NCBI GenBank assembly: GCA_002482965.1
Contig: DLGZ01000047.1
Location: 41,946-83,625 of the forward strand
From: Verrucomicrobiaceae bacterium UBA7681
Lineage (GTDB): Bacteria > Verrucomicrobiota > Verrucomicrobiia > Verrucomicrobiales > Verrucomicrobiaceae
DNA length: 41,680 nucleotides
Direction: 5' to 3'
This document shows positions 16,161-24,609 of the stretch, piece by piece. The notes beneath the pieces are model-generated. The model was not told where the DNA came from, did no database searches, and saw only the letters and a program-made list of their open reading frames with translations. Each line of letters starts with the position of its first letter. The first letter of the stretch is position 1. The translations under genes were made by a program, and so were the position numbers.

Positions 16161-17265
16161 GGTCGTTGTGATGTTTGAGTTGTTGGAGATCTTTCAAATT
16201 CATACGGCAACTGACGAGAGTTCCGCCTTGCGGTTGCGTCTCGATGGCCAGCACGGCCTGCAGCGCCTGCGCACGGTAGTGCATCGTGCGCAGCCCCATG
16301 CCGTCGCTACGCGTGCGTGAGGTGGGGCGCATGCCCTTGCCATTGTCCTCCACCCGCAGTTCCAGCATTTCGTCCTCGAGCTTCATCGCCACCTGAATCT
16401 CCGTCGCACCACTGTGCTTGACCGCATTCGCCACGGCTTCCTGGGCGATGCGGTAGAGATGCATGGAGACCTCCGGGGCGTCCAGCGGCACATCCACGCA
16501 GTCATTCACCACGATGGGGATGCCGGTGAGGCTGCTCATCATTTTCCCCAGATCTTCCAGCGCCGCCGCCAGTCCGCTGCGGTCCACATGCACCGGAAAG
16601 ATGCCACGCGCGAGATTGCGCGCCTCCATCACCACCATCCGCAGGGATGCTTCGATCAGACTGGCGTCGTGCGCGGCCTGGATCCCCTGCGCCTGCAGGT
16701 CCTCCGCCAGCACGCGTGCGGCACAGCCGATCGCCGCCATCTGCTGGCAGATGCCATCATGCAGATCCTGGCCAATGCGCTGCTGCTCATGTTCGCTGAC
16801 ACTGACGATGTCCTTTTCAAGCTGCCGCCGTTCTTCCAGCATCTGGATCCGCGCCGCGTCCGCCTCCTGCTTGTTGCGTAGCGCGGTCACGGCAAAGACC
16901 ACCACGCACAGGTACACCAGCCGGTTGGCCAGGGCCCAGGCGTAGCCCAGCTGCGTCTCATAGGGAGTCGTGCTCATGTTCGCCAGCCACCAGACCACCC
17001 CGGAGAGTACTGCGATGAACAGCCCCGCCCTGTTTCCCGCCCACCACACCGCCAAAAAAATCGGGATGCCGTAAAAAACGAACCACGTCACCTCAAAGCC
17101 GGTGATGTTGTCCAGCCAGCCGATGCCCAGCGTGACCGTCATCATCACCGCTATCGTGATCCACACGGACTGGCTGCGCATGGCATTCGTAGCCTCCGCC
17201 CACCAGCGCTTCATCCTTGTCGCCTTTTCCAGTTCGTAGAGGGGAGTGAATGTGCTGGCATTCAT
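16147..17265 (-). CDS. Sensor histidine kinase (NarX/HisKA_3 type)
   Basis: A 372-residue protein. Four or more membrane helices occupy the first about 130 residues (VWITIAVMMTVTLGIGWL, WFVFYGIPIFLAVWW, AGLFIAVLSGVVWWLA, LVYLCVVVFAVTAL). The dimerisation/phosphoacceptor helix follows with QRIGQDLHDGICQQM, H169, then the HATPase domain (EAVANAVKHSGATEI, VEDNGKGM, GMGLRTM). There is no large sensing domain outside the membrane, so the stimulus is likely sensed in or at the membrane. The start at 17265 forms an ATGA overlap with the ketoisomerase stop; an ATG 15 bp upstream is possible. The coupling ties the kinase to the sugar operon. Confidence 0.9.
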   Translation of the reverse strand: MNASTFTPLYELEKATRMKRWWAEATNAMRSQSVWITIAVMMTVTLGIGWLDNITGFEVTWFVFYGIPIFLAVWWAGNRAGLFIAVLSGVVWWLANMSTTPYETQLGYAWALANRLVYLCVVVFAVTALRNKQEADAARIQMLEERRQLEKDIVSVSEHEQQRIGQDLHDGICQQMAAIGCAARVLAEDLQAQGIQAAHDASLIEASLRMVVMEARNLARGIFPVHVDRSGLAAALEDLGKMMSSLTGIPIVVNDCVDVPLDAPEVSMHLYRIAQEAVANAVKHSGATEIQVAMKLEDEMLELRVEDNGKGMRPTSRTRSDGMGLRTMHYRAQALQAVLAIETQPQGGTLVSCRMNLKDLQQLKHHNDHEEN

Positions 17266-17714
17266 GGCGTCGTTTTCCATCCTTTCACCATACCCGTAAA
17301 CTCATCGTAATCACGGATGTAATCCGCCGCCTCATACGGGCGCGAAGCCAGCACCATCAGCACCGAATCCGGTGAATGCAGATGCTCCTGCGCCCAGACC
17401 ATGGGCGGCACCAGCACGCCAAAGGTGGGACGATTCAGGCAGAACTCCTCGCGGTTCTCACCGTCATCCACACTGAGATGGCACTCGCCATGCACGCAGA
17501 CAAGGAACTGCTCACACTCGCGGTGCGCGTGCTCGCCGCGTGTGCTCAGCGAAGGGATGCCGTAGGTCAGAAAGATGCGCTGCGCGACAAAGGGCAGGTC
17601 CTGGGTGAATTCCAGCGCCGTTAGATTGCCCCGCACTGTGTCCACCACATGGCGCATCTCAAACAGACGCACGCCGCGCACAGAGCAGGTTTCAATGGTG
17701 GTTTCGTGGATCAT
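17262..17714 (-). CDS. dTDP-sugar 3,4-ketoisomerase (FdtA/QdtA-type cupin)
   Basis: A 150-residue cupin. The family sequence is clear: RGNLTALEFTQDLPFVAQRIFLTYGIPS, then TRGEHAHRECEQFLVCVHGE and VPPMVWAQEHLHSPD. FdtA/QdtA proteins convert dTDP-4-keto-6-deoxyglucose to the 3-keto isomer, which the adjacent aminotransferase can aminate. The catalytic histidine region HAHR is intact. The gene starts 4 bp inside the glycosyltransferase gene and ends inside the kinase start, so it is translationally linked at both ends. Whether the product is the gluco or galacto 3-keto isomer cannot be told from the sequence alone. Confidence 0.88.
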   Translation of the reverse strand: MIHETTIETCSVRGVRLFEMRHVVDTVRGNLTALEFTQDLPFVAQRIFLTYGIPSLSTRGEHAHRECEQFLVCVHGECHLSVDDGENREEFCLNRPTFGVLVPPMVWAQEHLHSPDSVLMVLASRPYEAADYIRDYDEFTGMVKGWKTTP

Positions 17715-18670
17715 GCGGAAGGTTGTTTTACGTGTGTTGTCAGAGTGCGCACAAGAGACTGCGGTTTGCCGGAAACGGTCAGAAATGCACGCCCCACGTA
17801 TTCACCAATGAGCCCCAGCATCAGCAGCTGCGCCCCGCTGAACACGGCCAGCGCCCCCATCAGCGAACCCCAGCCAAGCTGACGCTGCCCCACAAAGACG
17901 GTTTCGAGCACCACCTCCGCTAGAATCAATGCTCCCAGCGCGCAGAGCAGCACGCCCAGCACACTGGCGATGCGCAGTGGCATGACGCTGAAATCAAACA
18001 GCAGGCTCAGCAACAGCCGGATCAGCTTGCGCGGGGTGTAGCCGCTCTGCCCGCCCTGACGCCCGACATGTGCCACCTCCAGCGTGGCGATGCGGTTTGT
18101 CGCGCCAAGAATCAAACCATCCACATAAGGATAGGGGCCGCGATACACCACAATCCGCTCCACCAGTTCGCGGCGCAGCGCCCGAAAGCTGGAGAGGTAA
18201 AGATCGTGAGGCTTGCCGAGCAGGAAAGTCGCGCAGCAGTTCGCCAGCCAGCTGGCCACATTGCGCGCCCAGTGATGCTTCTTTTCCGCATAGCGCGAAT
18301 AGACCACCTCGGCATCCGACTCGCGCAGGTGACTCAGCAGCTTGACAGCTTCACCGGGGGGATTTTGCAGGTCATCATCCAGGTTCACCACGAATTCGCC
18401 ACGTGCATGCCGGTAGCCTTCCAGCACGGCGGCATGTTCGCCAAAATTGCGCGCCAGCTCCACCACGGTCACGGGCGCGGGAAAATCCGCCACCGCCAGT
18501 CTCGCCGTAGCGGCCGTACTATCCACGCTGCCGTCATCTACCAGCACCAGCTCCCAGGTTTCTGGCAGCGACAAAGCGCGGAAGGCGTCCAGCAGCCGTG
18601 GCAACCCCTCCCCTGTGTTATACAGAGGCACCACAAAACTCAGCACTGGAGCGTTCTCAGTTGCTGCCAT
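17711..18670 (-). CDS. Family 2 glycosyltransferase (GtrB/DPM1-like)
   Basis: A 319-residue protein. The N-terminal GT-A domain starts VLSFVVPLYNTGEGLPRLL, with D45-D46 in LVDDGSVDST and the metal-binding NLDDDLQNPP (98-100). Two C-terminal membrane helices (about 225-255 and 265-290) match polyprenyl-phosphate glycosyltransferases such as GtrB and ArnC, which load a sugar onto the lipid carrier. It probably transfers the amino sugar made by its neighbours or a linked hexose. ATG 18670 (MAATENAPV) is chosen because upstream frame overlaps the methyltransferase; the overlap is then 14 bp. Next is the ketoisomerase, overlapping by 4 bp. Confidence 0.9.
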   Translation of the reverse strand: MAATENAPVLSFVVPLYNTGEGLPRLLDAFRALSLPETWELVLVDDGSVDSTAATARLAVADFPAPVTVVELARNFGEHAAVLEGYRHARGEFVVNLDDDLQNPPGEAVKLLSHLRESDAEVVYSRYAEKKHHWARNVASWLANCCATFLLGKPHDLYLSSFRALRRELVERIVVYRGPYPYVDGLILGATNRIATLEVAHVGRQGGQSGYTPRKLIRLLLSLLFDFSVMPLRIASVLGVLLCALGALILAEVVLETVFVGQRQLGWGSLMGALAVFSGAQLLMLGLIGEYVGRAFLTVSGKPQSLVRTLTTHVKQPSA

Positions 18671-19436
18671 GCAGCATCCCTCCAGTTGAGCGATTCCTTT
18701 TTCGCGCGACGGCAAAGACTGAGGAGCCAAACGGCAGGCGCAGCTCCCGGCACAGCCCGGCGTCCAGCTTGCCCACACCGGTTAGCATCGCGTTCATCCA
18801 GTCCGGCGTGATCTTCAGGTCCGACTCACCCGCCGGCCCCAGCTCTGTTTTGATCCGGCTGAGCTGCCGCCACACGAGAAGCGGCAGAAACAGCCAGGCA
18901 TTCCAGTACTGGATCATCTCGACTGCAAAATTGGAATGTTCGAGCAGCGTCCGCACCTGAAGTTCGCCATAGCGCCTGGCGCCACTGACCGCCACATCGT
19001 GGGATCCACGCAGGCTGTCAAACGCAGGCAGGTTCAGCACCAGCAGGCCATTCGGGCGCAGCACTCGGCTCATTTCCGCCAGCGCCAGCTCTTCACACAC
19101 CCCGGCATGATAAAGCACATCCAGGCATATCACAGCATCAAAGGCTGCCTCCGCATACGGCAGCGCCTCCACCGAACCCAGCTGCACCGAGCTCAAACCG
19201 CGCTGCTGGCAGTGCCGCACCGCCTCCTCCGCAGCATCCACACCTGCCGCATTCAAATCGCAGATCTGTCCCTGCAAAAACTCCAGCATGCCGCCCGTGC
19301 CGCATCCGGCATCCAGCAGCAGGCCCCTCGGCGGCAGCCGCCCTGCCAGCGCATGCTGCACCAGGCTGCGCAGCACCGCATACCACCAGTGGCGGTCCTC
19401 CACAGACCGCATGAGATCGTATTCAGGAGCCTTCAT
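18657..19436 (-). CDS. SAM-dependent methyltransferase
   Basis: A 259-residue class I methyltransferase. SAM-binding motif I is LLLDAGCGTGGMLEFL, with AVICLDVLYHAG further on and the Methyltransf_11-like LRPNGLLVLNLPAF. The N-terminal YDLMRSVEDRHWWYAVLR is typical of methyltransferases of sugar- and glycan-related clusters. The ATG 19436 is preferred to the TTG at 19442. It follows the aminotransferase by a 14-bp overlap and precedes the glycosyltransferase. It may N- or O-methylate the amino sugar; the acceptor is not determined. Confidence 0.85.
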   Translation of the reverse strand: MKAPEYDLMRSVEDRHWWYAVLRSLVQHALAGRLPPRGLLLDAGCGTGGMLEFLQGQICDLNAAGVDAAEEAVRHCQQRGLSSVQLGSVEALPYAEAAFDAVICLDVLYHAGVCEELALAEMSRVLRPNGLLVLNLPAFDSLRGSHDVAVSGARRYGELQVRTLLEHSNFAVEMIQYWNAWLFLPLLVWRQLSRIKTELGPAGESDLKITPDWMNAMLTGVGKLDAGLCRELRLPFGSSVFAVARKRNRSTGGMLHGSN

Positions 19437-20553
19437 GTTCAAACTTTTCCAAGACTTCTAAGACATCCCCCACAGCCTCCTCAGGCAGGTAGGGATGCAT
19501 GGGCAGTGAGAGAACTGCGGCAGCGGCGCGGTCGGACTCCAGCATGATCTCATTGTTGCCACCAAAAGCCCGCTGACGATGCAGCGGCACAGGATAAAGC
19601 GCCGCCACAGGAATCCCGGCTCGTTGCAGGTGCTGCATCAGTGCATCCCGCCGTTCAGAGCGCACCACGTACTGGTGGTAGGCATGCTCACACCCGCCCC
19701 GTACTGCGGGTGCAGTCACGACGCGACTGCCCACCAGCCGGGCATCATATTCCGCCGCCAGCCTGCGCCTTTGCAGAATGCTTTCATTCAGAGCACCCAG
19801 CTTCACCCGCAGCACCGCTGCCTGCAGCTCATCCAGCCGGCTGTTCACTCCGGCATGATCACTGACGTAGCGCTCTTTCCAGCCGTATTGACGGATCACG
19901 CGCACACGCTCCGCCAGCTCGGCGTCATTTGTTGCCACCGCACCGGCATCTCCCATGGCCGCCAGATTTTTCGTCGGGTAAAAGCTGAACGCCGCCGCCC
20001 TGCCCAGCGTCCCGACCATTCGCCCATGCCACAGGGCACCGTGTGCCTGCGCACAGTCCTCCAGCAATTCGATGCCGTGCGCGTCCGCCACGCGTTGCAG
20101 GTTTTCCCAGTCCGCCGGATGCCCGTATAAATGCACCACCAGAGCCGCCTTCACACCGTGCCCACGGGGAGAACGCAGCAGGTCATCCAGGGCTTCCGGG
20201 CAAAGCGTGAACGTGCCCGGCTCAATGTCGGCAAACACCGGCTCCGCGCCGCTGCGTGCCACCCCCGCCGCCACGGCGGAGGGCGCAAAGGAGGGCACCG
20301 CCACCTTGCTCCCAGCACCGATCTCCAGCGCCCGCAGCATCAGTTCGATCGCATCCGTGCCGTTTGCCACTCCCGTTGCATGATTGATTCCGAGAAAAGC
20401 AGCAAACTCAGTTTCAAACGCCGCTACCTCAGTCCCCAGAATGTAGCTGCCGCTGTCACTCACGCGCTGCATCGCCTGTGTCAGGGCTGCGGCATGATGC
20501 CGCTGATCCGCCTGCGGATACAGCAAAGACCAGTGGTTGGTTGTGCTTGGCAT
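19423..20553 (-). CDS. DegT/DnrJ/EryC1/StrS aminotransferase (sugar 3-aminotransferase)
   Basis: A 376-residue PLP enzyme of the DegT family. Lys195 in FSFYPTKNLAAMGDAGAV is the PLP-binding lysine; D166 in LLEDCAQAHGA and VANGTDAIELML fit the family. In this operon it most likely aminates C3 of the dTDP-3-keto-6-deoxyhexose made by the ketoisomerase (QdtB/FdtB role). The start MPSTTNHW at 20553 is preferred: AAGGTGAAG lies 6 nt before it and the promoter-like sequence covers the longer ATG at 20601. It opens the operon; the dTDP-sugar precursor genes (rmlA, rmlB) are not in the window. Confidence 0.92.
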   Translation of the reverse strand: MPSTTNHWSLLYPQADQRHHAAALTQAMQRVSDSGSYILGTEVAAFETEFAAFLGINHATGVANGTDAIELMLRALEIGAGSKVAVPSFAPSAVAAGVARSGAEPVFADIEPGTFTLCPEALDDLLRSPRGHGVKAALVVHLYGHPADWENLQRVADAHGIELLEDCAQAHGALWHGRMVGTLGRAAAFSFYPTKNLAAMGDAGAVATNDAELAERVRVIRQYGWKERYVSDHAGVNSRLDELQAAVLRVKLGALNESILQRRRLAAEYDARLVGSRVVTAPAVRGGCEHAYHQYVVRSERRDALMQHLQRAGIPVAALYPVPLHRQRAFGGNNEIMLESDRAAAAVLSLPMHPYLPEEAVGDVLEVLEKFEHEGS

Positions 20554-20596
20554 GACTTCACCTTTATCCATGACAGATTTGTCGCAAATAACGCTA

Positions 20597-20626
20597 CACA
20601 TAGCGGTAGGCGCTACTTTATGTAAA
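20597..20626 (-). promoter_or_regulatory. Putative promoter of the amino-sugar/two-component operon
   Basis: On the minus strand TTTACA (20626-20621) and TATGTG (20602-20597) are 18 bp apart, giving a leader of about 37 nt before ATG 20553. The region also contains TAGCG-N5-CGCTA. The -10 is weak, so this is a candidate only. Confidence 0.35.
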
Positions 20627-20638
20627 GGGGTGATTTAG

Positions 20639-20675
20639 AGCAGCCCGCCCGCCTTCACGTCCAGAGCCACCGGCA
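20639..20675 (-). pseudogene. Remnant of the DUF58 gene 3' end
   Basis: Bases 20639-20665 are identical over 27 bp to 23304-23330, the 3' end of the DUF58 gene, and 20666-20675 matches 23346-23355 after a 15-bp (5-codon) deletion. Read on the minus strand the remnant gives VALDVKAGGLL and a stop; the intact gene has VALANKYLDVKAGGLL. It is a duplicated fragment on the far side of the PEP-CTERM gene, so this gene is flanked by direct repeats of the DUF58 end. No more of the DUF58 gene is recognised upstream. Confidence 0.75.
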
Positions 20676-20982
20676 CTCGCATTGGCCCTGCACGGATCCT
20701 GACCTTCTTTACCAATGTGACGAAGTCAGCAGCAACAGCCACCATTCACAGGTTTGGCACCAGTCTCCTGCTCGGCTGCACCAAGGGATAAAAGGGGCAT
20801 ACGTGCACAAAATGCCGATGGCAAATTGAGTTCTCCACCGCCCTCAAACAGCCTTCATTTTCTCATGCGGCTTCGCTGCTCCTCCTGTCATCAAGACATG
20901 AGTTTAAGCCAGCACTTCTAATGAAAGTTTTTGTGACCATTCACCTTTGGTCGGAGCGTCTTTTTCAAGGCAGGTGAAGGGG

Positions 20983-23295
20983 ATGATAAAACCCTCATAT
21001 TGGACGACTGTTGCGGCAGTTTTGACATTTTTCAGCCTGGCAGGAAGCCATGCTTCAGGCGCGACTTATCAGAGCACCGGCTCCGGCGCCTGGAACGCCA
21101 GCGGCACTTGGCAGGGCAACGCCAACCCCAAGACGGGCAGCACTGACAGCGTGACGATCCTGACGGGAAATACCATCAACTATGCCGGATCCAATGTGGG
21201 CATCACCAACGCAGCAGGCGGCAACTCAAACGACTTCGGCGTGGCCAATGGCAACACGATCACCATCAATGGTGGCTTTCTCACACAGACCACCGGAGGC
21301 TGGGTCCGAATCGGCAATAAAAGCGCCGGCACCCTGGATATTCAAAACGGTGGCGTTTACCTCAACGGGCCGCTGCAGGTCGGGCTGGAAACCGCCGATG
21401 GCGCAGGCGTGGTCAATGTTGGCGATGGCGTGGGCGCTGCCGGCAGTGCGGTGCTGATTCTGAACACCTTGATCGATGGCATCACCGCCACCAGCACCAA
21501 TGTGGAGGTCAATCTCGGCATCACCGCCGGTGCTTACGGCATCATCAACATTCAATCAGACGGCCGCATGGAAGGAGACACGACCGGGGTGATTCGCATC
21601 GGCAGATTCGGTGCCGCCACCGGCCCCACCACCCAGAGCGCCATCAATGTGTATGCAGGTGGTCAGCTCAACACGCATGATGCCGTGGAGGTGGGTTCCC
21701 TTGTGGGCTCCATTGGCCTGCTGAATCTGAGCGGCGCAGGAGCCAAGATGACACGGGAGATCGGCCAGCTCACCGTGGGCTACACCGGCAAAGGCACGGT
21801 CATCGTCGAAAACGGTGCCACATTAGAGAGCCTCAACGGCACCAGAGCGGACATCTTTTTCGCAAGAAACGCGGGCAGCGAGGGCACGCTCACCATTCGC
21901 GACAACGGCACATTTATCCGCGATACCGGCGGATCCGTAGGCGACTTTAATCTCGGCTATGTCGGCACCGGCATCATGACCGTGCAAAGTGGCGGCCAGT
22001 TCACCAACAACTCCTCGAACTTTGACTGGATCGGCACCAAGAACGGCAGCAACGGCTCCGCTTACATCAATACCGGCGGCGTTTACTACTCCAAGAGTGC
22101 CTCCGTCGTCGTGGGCAGCGAGGCAGGCGCAACGGGACTCCTCCAGGTGAATGGTGGTCAGTTCACCATGGCAGGCGGCACCCTGCACCTTGGCCTCTCA
22201 GGAAAAGGAACCTTCCAGCAAATCTCAGGCACCACCAGTGTGGTCAAAATCGTCATGTCCGGCAAGGGCGGCGAGTCTTACTTCGACATGCAGCTTGGCA
22301 CCTTGTCCACCAGCAGCACTTTCTACGTGGGCGGTGACACAGTGGACACAGGCACAGGGACCGCCACAGCCACCCAAAGCGGCGGCACCGTCAACGTCGG
22401 CGGCGCGATGTCCGTTGGCGCATCCGCCACTCACACCGGCAGCTACGTCATGACGGGAGGCACTCTCAATTTCACGGCAGTCACCGCCGATGTCACCGTG
22501 GGTGAACGCGGCAACGGCAGCATGGTCATCGGTGCCAATGCCTCGTTCGACGCACAGCAGACCACCGGACAGTTCTACGTGGGCCGTGAGGACGGCTCCA
22601 CTGGATCGCTTATCGTGAACGGCACCATGACGAAGACCGGCTCCACGGCCATCCGCGTAGGTCAGGGAAACAGCAGCGGCGTGAACAACACCACAGGCTC
22701 AGGTTTGATCGGCGGGACAGGGACCATCACCGCGTCGGCAGGAATCATCGTCGGAAACCATGGCACGATCACCGGCGGCACCCAAGCGAGCGTGGGGGCC
22801 TTAAACATTCAAGGGGATCTCAGCTTGATCTCCAGCGTAGGCTCCAGTGCGCACAGCACTCTCTTCGTCAATTTCGACAGCTCCACCACCCTGCAAGCAG
22901 ACCGGCTCACCATCAGCGGCAATTTCAGCCTGGAGAATGCCGCCATCGCCGGCACCTGGGCCGCTGGCAGCGCCACCGGCGTGGACAGCCGCTACTGGGT
23001 GGTGATCAATTCAGGAGGCAACGCCATCCAAGGCGATGCCCACTTTGCCAACATGACCCTGACTTCCACCAACGACTGGGCCTCGGTTTACCAAGGCATG
23101 GGCGCAGACGGTTTCGTCACCATCGATGGCCAGGACTTTGCCATGTTTTACAGCGCCAACTTCGCCACCGGTGCCCTTTTTGGCGGACACGACCTCATGC
23201 TCTCCGCGATGGCCCCTGAGCCGTCTCGCGCGCTGCTCTCCCTCCTCGGCCTCGCATCTTTGCTGCTGAAGCGCCGCCGCCAACGCCTGAGTTAA
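20983..23295 (+). CDS. Secreted T5SS/PEP-CTERM-type repeat protein
   Basis: A 770-residue protein. A signal peptide (MIKPSYWTTVAAVLTFFSLAG) is followed by about twelve imperfect repeats of a beta-helix type, with cores such as LTVGYTGKGTVIVENGATL, FNLGYVGTGIMTVQSGG, VTVGERGNGSMVI and FYVGREDGSTGSLIVNGTM. This resembles the T5SS/PEP-CTERM-associated repeat family. It ends with PEPSRALLSLLGLASLLL and a basic RRRQR tail, the PEP-CTERM signal recognised by exosortase. The protein is probably exported, cleaved at the PEP motif and kept on the cell surface or in the matrix. ATG 20983 has AAGGGG upstream; a TTG at 20947 is rejected. No exosortase is present in the window. Confidence 0.88.
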   Translation: MIKPSYWTTVAAVLTFFSLAGSHASGATYQSTGSGAWNASGTWQGNANPKTGSTDSVTILTGNTINYAGSNVGITNAAGGNSNDFGVANGNTITINGGFLTQTTGGWVRIGNKSAGTLDIQNGGVYLNGPLQVGLETADGAGVVNVGDGVGAAGSAVLILNTLIDGITATSTNVEVNLGITAGAYGIINIQSDGRMEGDTTGVIRIGRFGAATGPTTQSAINVYAGGQLNTHDAVEVGSLVGSIGLLNLSGAGAKMTREIGQLTVGYTGKGTVIVENGATLESLNGTRADIFFARNAGSEGTLTIRDNGTFIRDTGGSVGDFNLGYVGTGIMTVQSGGQFTNNSSNFDWIGTKNGSNGSAYINTGGVYYSKSASVVVGSEAGATGLLQVNGGQFTMAGGTLHLGLSGKGTFQQISGTTSVVKIVMSGKGGESYFDMQLGTLSTSSTFYVGGDTVDTGTGTATATQSGGTVNVGGAMSVGASATHTGSYVMTGGTLNFTAVTADVTVGERGNGSMVIGANASFDAQQTTGQFYVGREDGSTGSLIVNGTMTKTGSTAIRVGQGNSSGVNNTTGSGLIGGTGTITASAGIIVGNHGTITGGTQASVGALNIQGDLSLISSVGSSAHSTLFVNFDSSTTLQADRLTISGNFSLENAAIAGTWAAGSATGVDSRYWVVINSGGNAIQGDAHFANMTLTSTNDWASVYQGMGADGFVTIDGQDFAMFYSANFATGALFGGHDLMLSAMAPEPSRALLSLLGLASLLLKRRRQRLS

Positions 23296-23299
23296 CTCT

Positions 23300-24604
23300 T
23301 CACAGCAGCCCGCCCGCCTTCACGTCCAGATACTTGTTGGCCAGCGCCACCGGCAGCATCTGGGCAGATTCATCGACCGTGAGCACCCGGCGTGCGCGCA
23401 GAGACTCCAGCAGTTGACGGCGCTCGCCAAAGTAATGCGTCAACGCCCCGTATTGCAGCGCGTCATGCAGATGATCGATGGGAGCCGCCGCACGCTGTTC
23501 CAGTTCTTGCTCACGCAAAGTAGCCGTGAGCACCAGATGCCGCTTCTGCATCGCACCGACGGCTGACGCCAGCGTGGCACCGTCTTCGCTGCGCAGATTG
23601 GTCAGCATGATCACCAGGGCACGCCGCTTCTGCAACGTCATCACGCGCTCAGCCGCTTCGATGAAGTCGCTGGGCTCGCTGCTGGCCTCGTAGTTGTAGA
23701 GATGATTGAGCAGCTTCGGCATGCTGTGCGCTCCTTTGACCGGCGGTAGCCAGCGCTGCACTCCGCCAAAACCCACCACGCCCACTTCATCCCCCTGCCG
23801 CAGCGCGATGAAGGCGATGAGCAGCATCGCATTCAGGCAGTGGTCAAACTGGCTGAGCCCGCCGTCCAGCGCACGCATGCGGCGGCCGCAGTCCGGCACC
23901 AGCAGGATCGTCTGATTGCGCGTCTCCTCGTAGTCACGGCTCACCAGCATGGAGCGGCGTGAGGTGGCCTTCCAGTCGATGCGCGAAAGCACATCCCCGT
24001 CCTGATAGTCACGCAGTTGGTGAAAATCCAGCGAGGCTCCCATGCGCCGCCGTTTGACGATGCCCATCTGCTCCACGCGGTTTGCCATCGCCAGCAGGGC
24101 AAAGCGCACCACCGGCTCATAGTTCGGGTAGGCACGCGTCTGGCTCTCGCCCGCAATGAAATGCAGCCTCCGCCACAGGCCAAAAGCCGAATCGACCAGC
24201 ACATGTGCCGGCGTGAACGCATGCTGCCCTCGCCGCACAAACCGGGCCTCATACGAGATCGCGGCAAACTCTCCCGCTGGAATGCTGACTCGGTGCGGCA
24301 GTCCTTCAGCCTCTGCCGCTGTCGGAATGCCATCAAACACCTCAAGCGTCAGCATGCGTCCGGCAGCGTGCGTCACGGTAAGCGTCACCGGAGATGCGAC
24401 CCCCAGCGCAAAACGGCCCGGCAGTGAACGCTCACCCGTGATGCGCCCGCGACGCGGCAGCGTGAAGGCATCCGCCAGCAGCGCCAGCAGCAGCAATCCG
24501 CCGCCGATCTGCCAGAGCACGGCGAATCCATCCCAGACAGACGCCACCACCGCCAGAACGAGCCAGGCGATGAGCAGTCGGAGCAGCAGGGCGGTCGGGC
24601 GCAT
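23300..24604 (-). CDS. DUF58 (VWA-like) protein
   Basis: A 434-residue protein. Two N-terminal membrane helices (about 7-45) precede the DUF58 region with DWKATSRRSMLVSRDYEETRNQ, the family hallmark, and a VWA-like fold after it (ILLVPDCGRRM). DUF58 proteins lie with MoxR ATPases in many bacteria and are thought to be their client or partner. It follows the MoxR gene by 5 bp and closes the six-gene operon. Its 3' end, KYLDVKAGGLL, has a 27-bp duplicate at 20639, and the gene ends 4 bp from the convergent PEP-CTERM gene. Confidence 0.9.
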   Translation of the reverse strand: MRPTALLLRLLIAWLVLAVVASVWDGFAVLWQIGGGLLLLALLADAFTLPRRGRITGERSLPGRFALGVASPVTLTVTHAAGRMLTLEVFDGIPTAAEAEGLPHRVSIPAGEFAAISYEARFVRRGQHAFTPAHVLVDSAFGLWRRLHFIAGESQTRAYPNYEPVVRFALLAMANRVEQMGIVKRRRMGASLDFHQLRDYQDGDVLSRIDWKATSRRSMLVSRDYEETRNQTILLVPDCGRRMRALDGGLSQFDHCLNAMLLIAFIALRQGDEVGVVGFGGVQRWLPPVKGAHSMPKLLNHLYNYEASSEPSDFIEAAERVMTLQKRRALVIMLTNLRSEDGATLASAVGAMQKRHLVLTATLREQELEQRAAAPIDHLHDALQYGALTHYFGERRQLLESLRARRVLTVDESAQMLPVALANKYLDVKAGGLL

Positions 24605-24609
24605 GAAAA

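Larger units (their letters stand above)
20554..20982. other. Intergenic region with DUF58-gene remnant, no gene seen
   Basis: This 429-bp gap lies between the divergent sugar operon and the PEP-CTERM gene. It holds the operon promoter candidate and, at 20639-20675, a remnant of the DUF58 3' end. The rest, 20680-20982, shows no reading frame with family features and no clear promoter for the PEP-CTERM gene apart from the AAGGGG ribosome-binding site before 20983. Confidence 0.6.

Noticed and set aside
17262..17280. Kinase start at ATG 17280
   Set aside because: AAAGG abuts it too closely to serve as a ribosome-binding site, and the ATGA overlap at 17262-17265 is the usual coupling form; not excluded completely.
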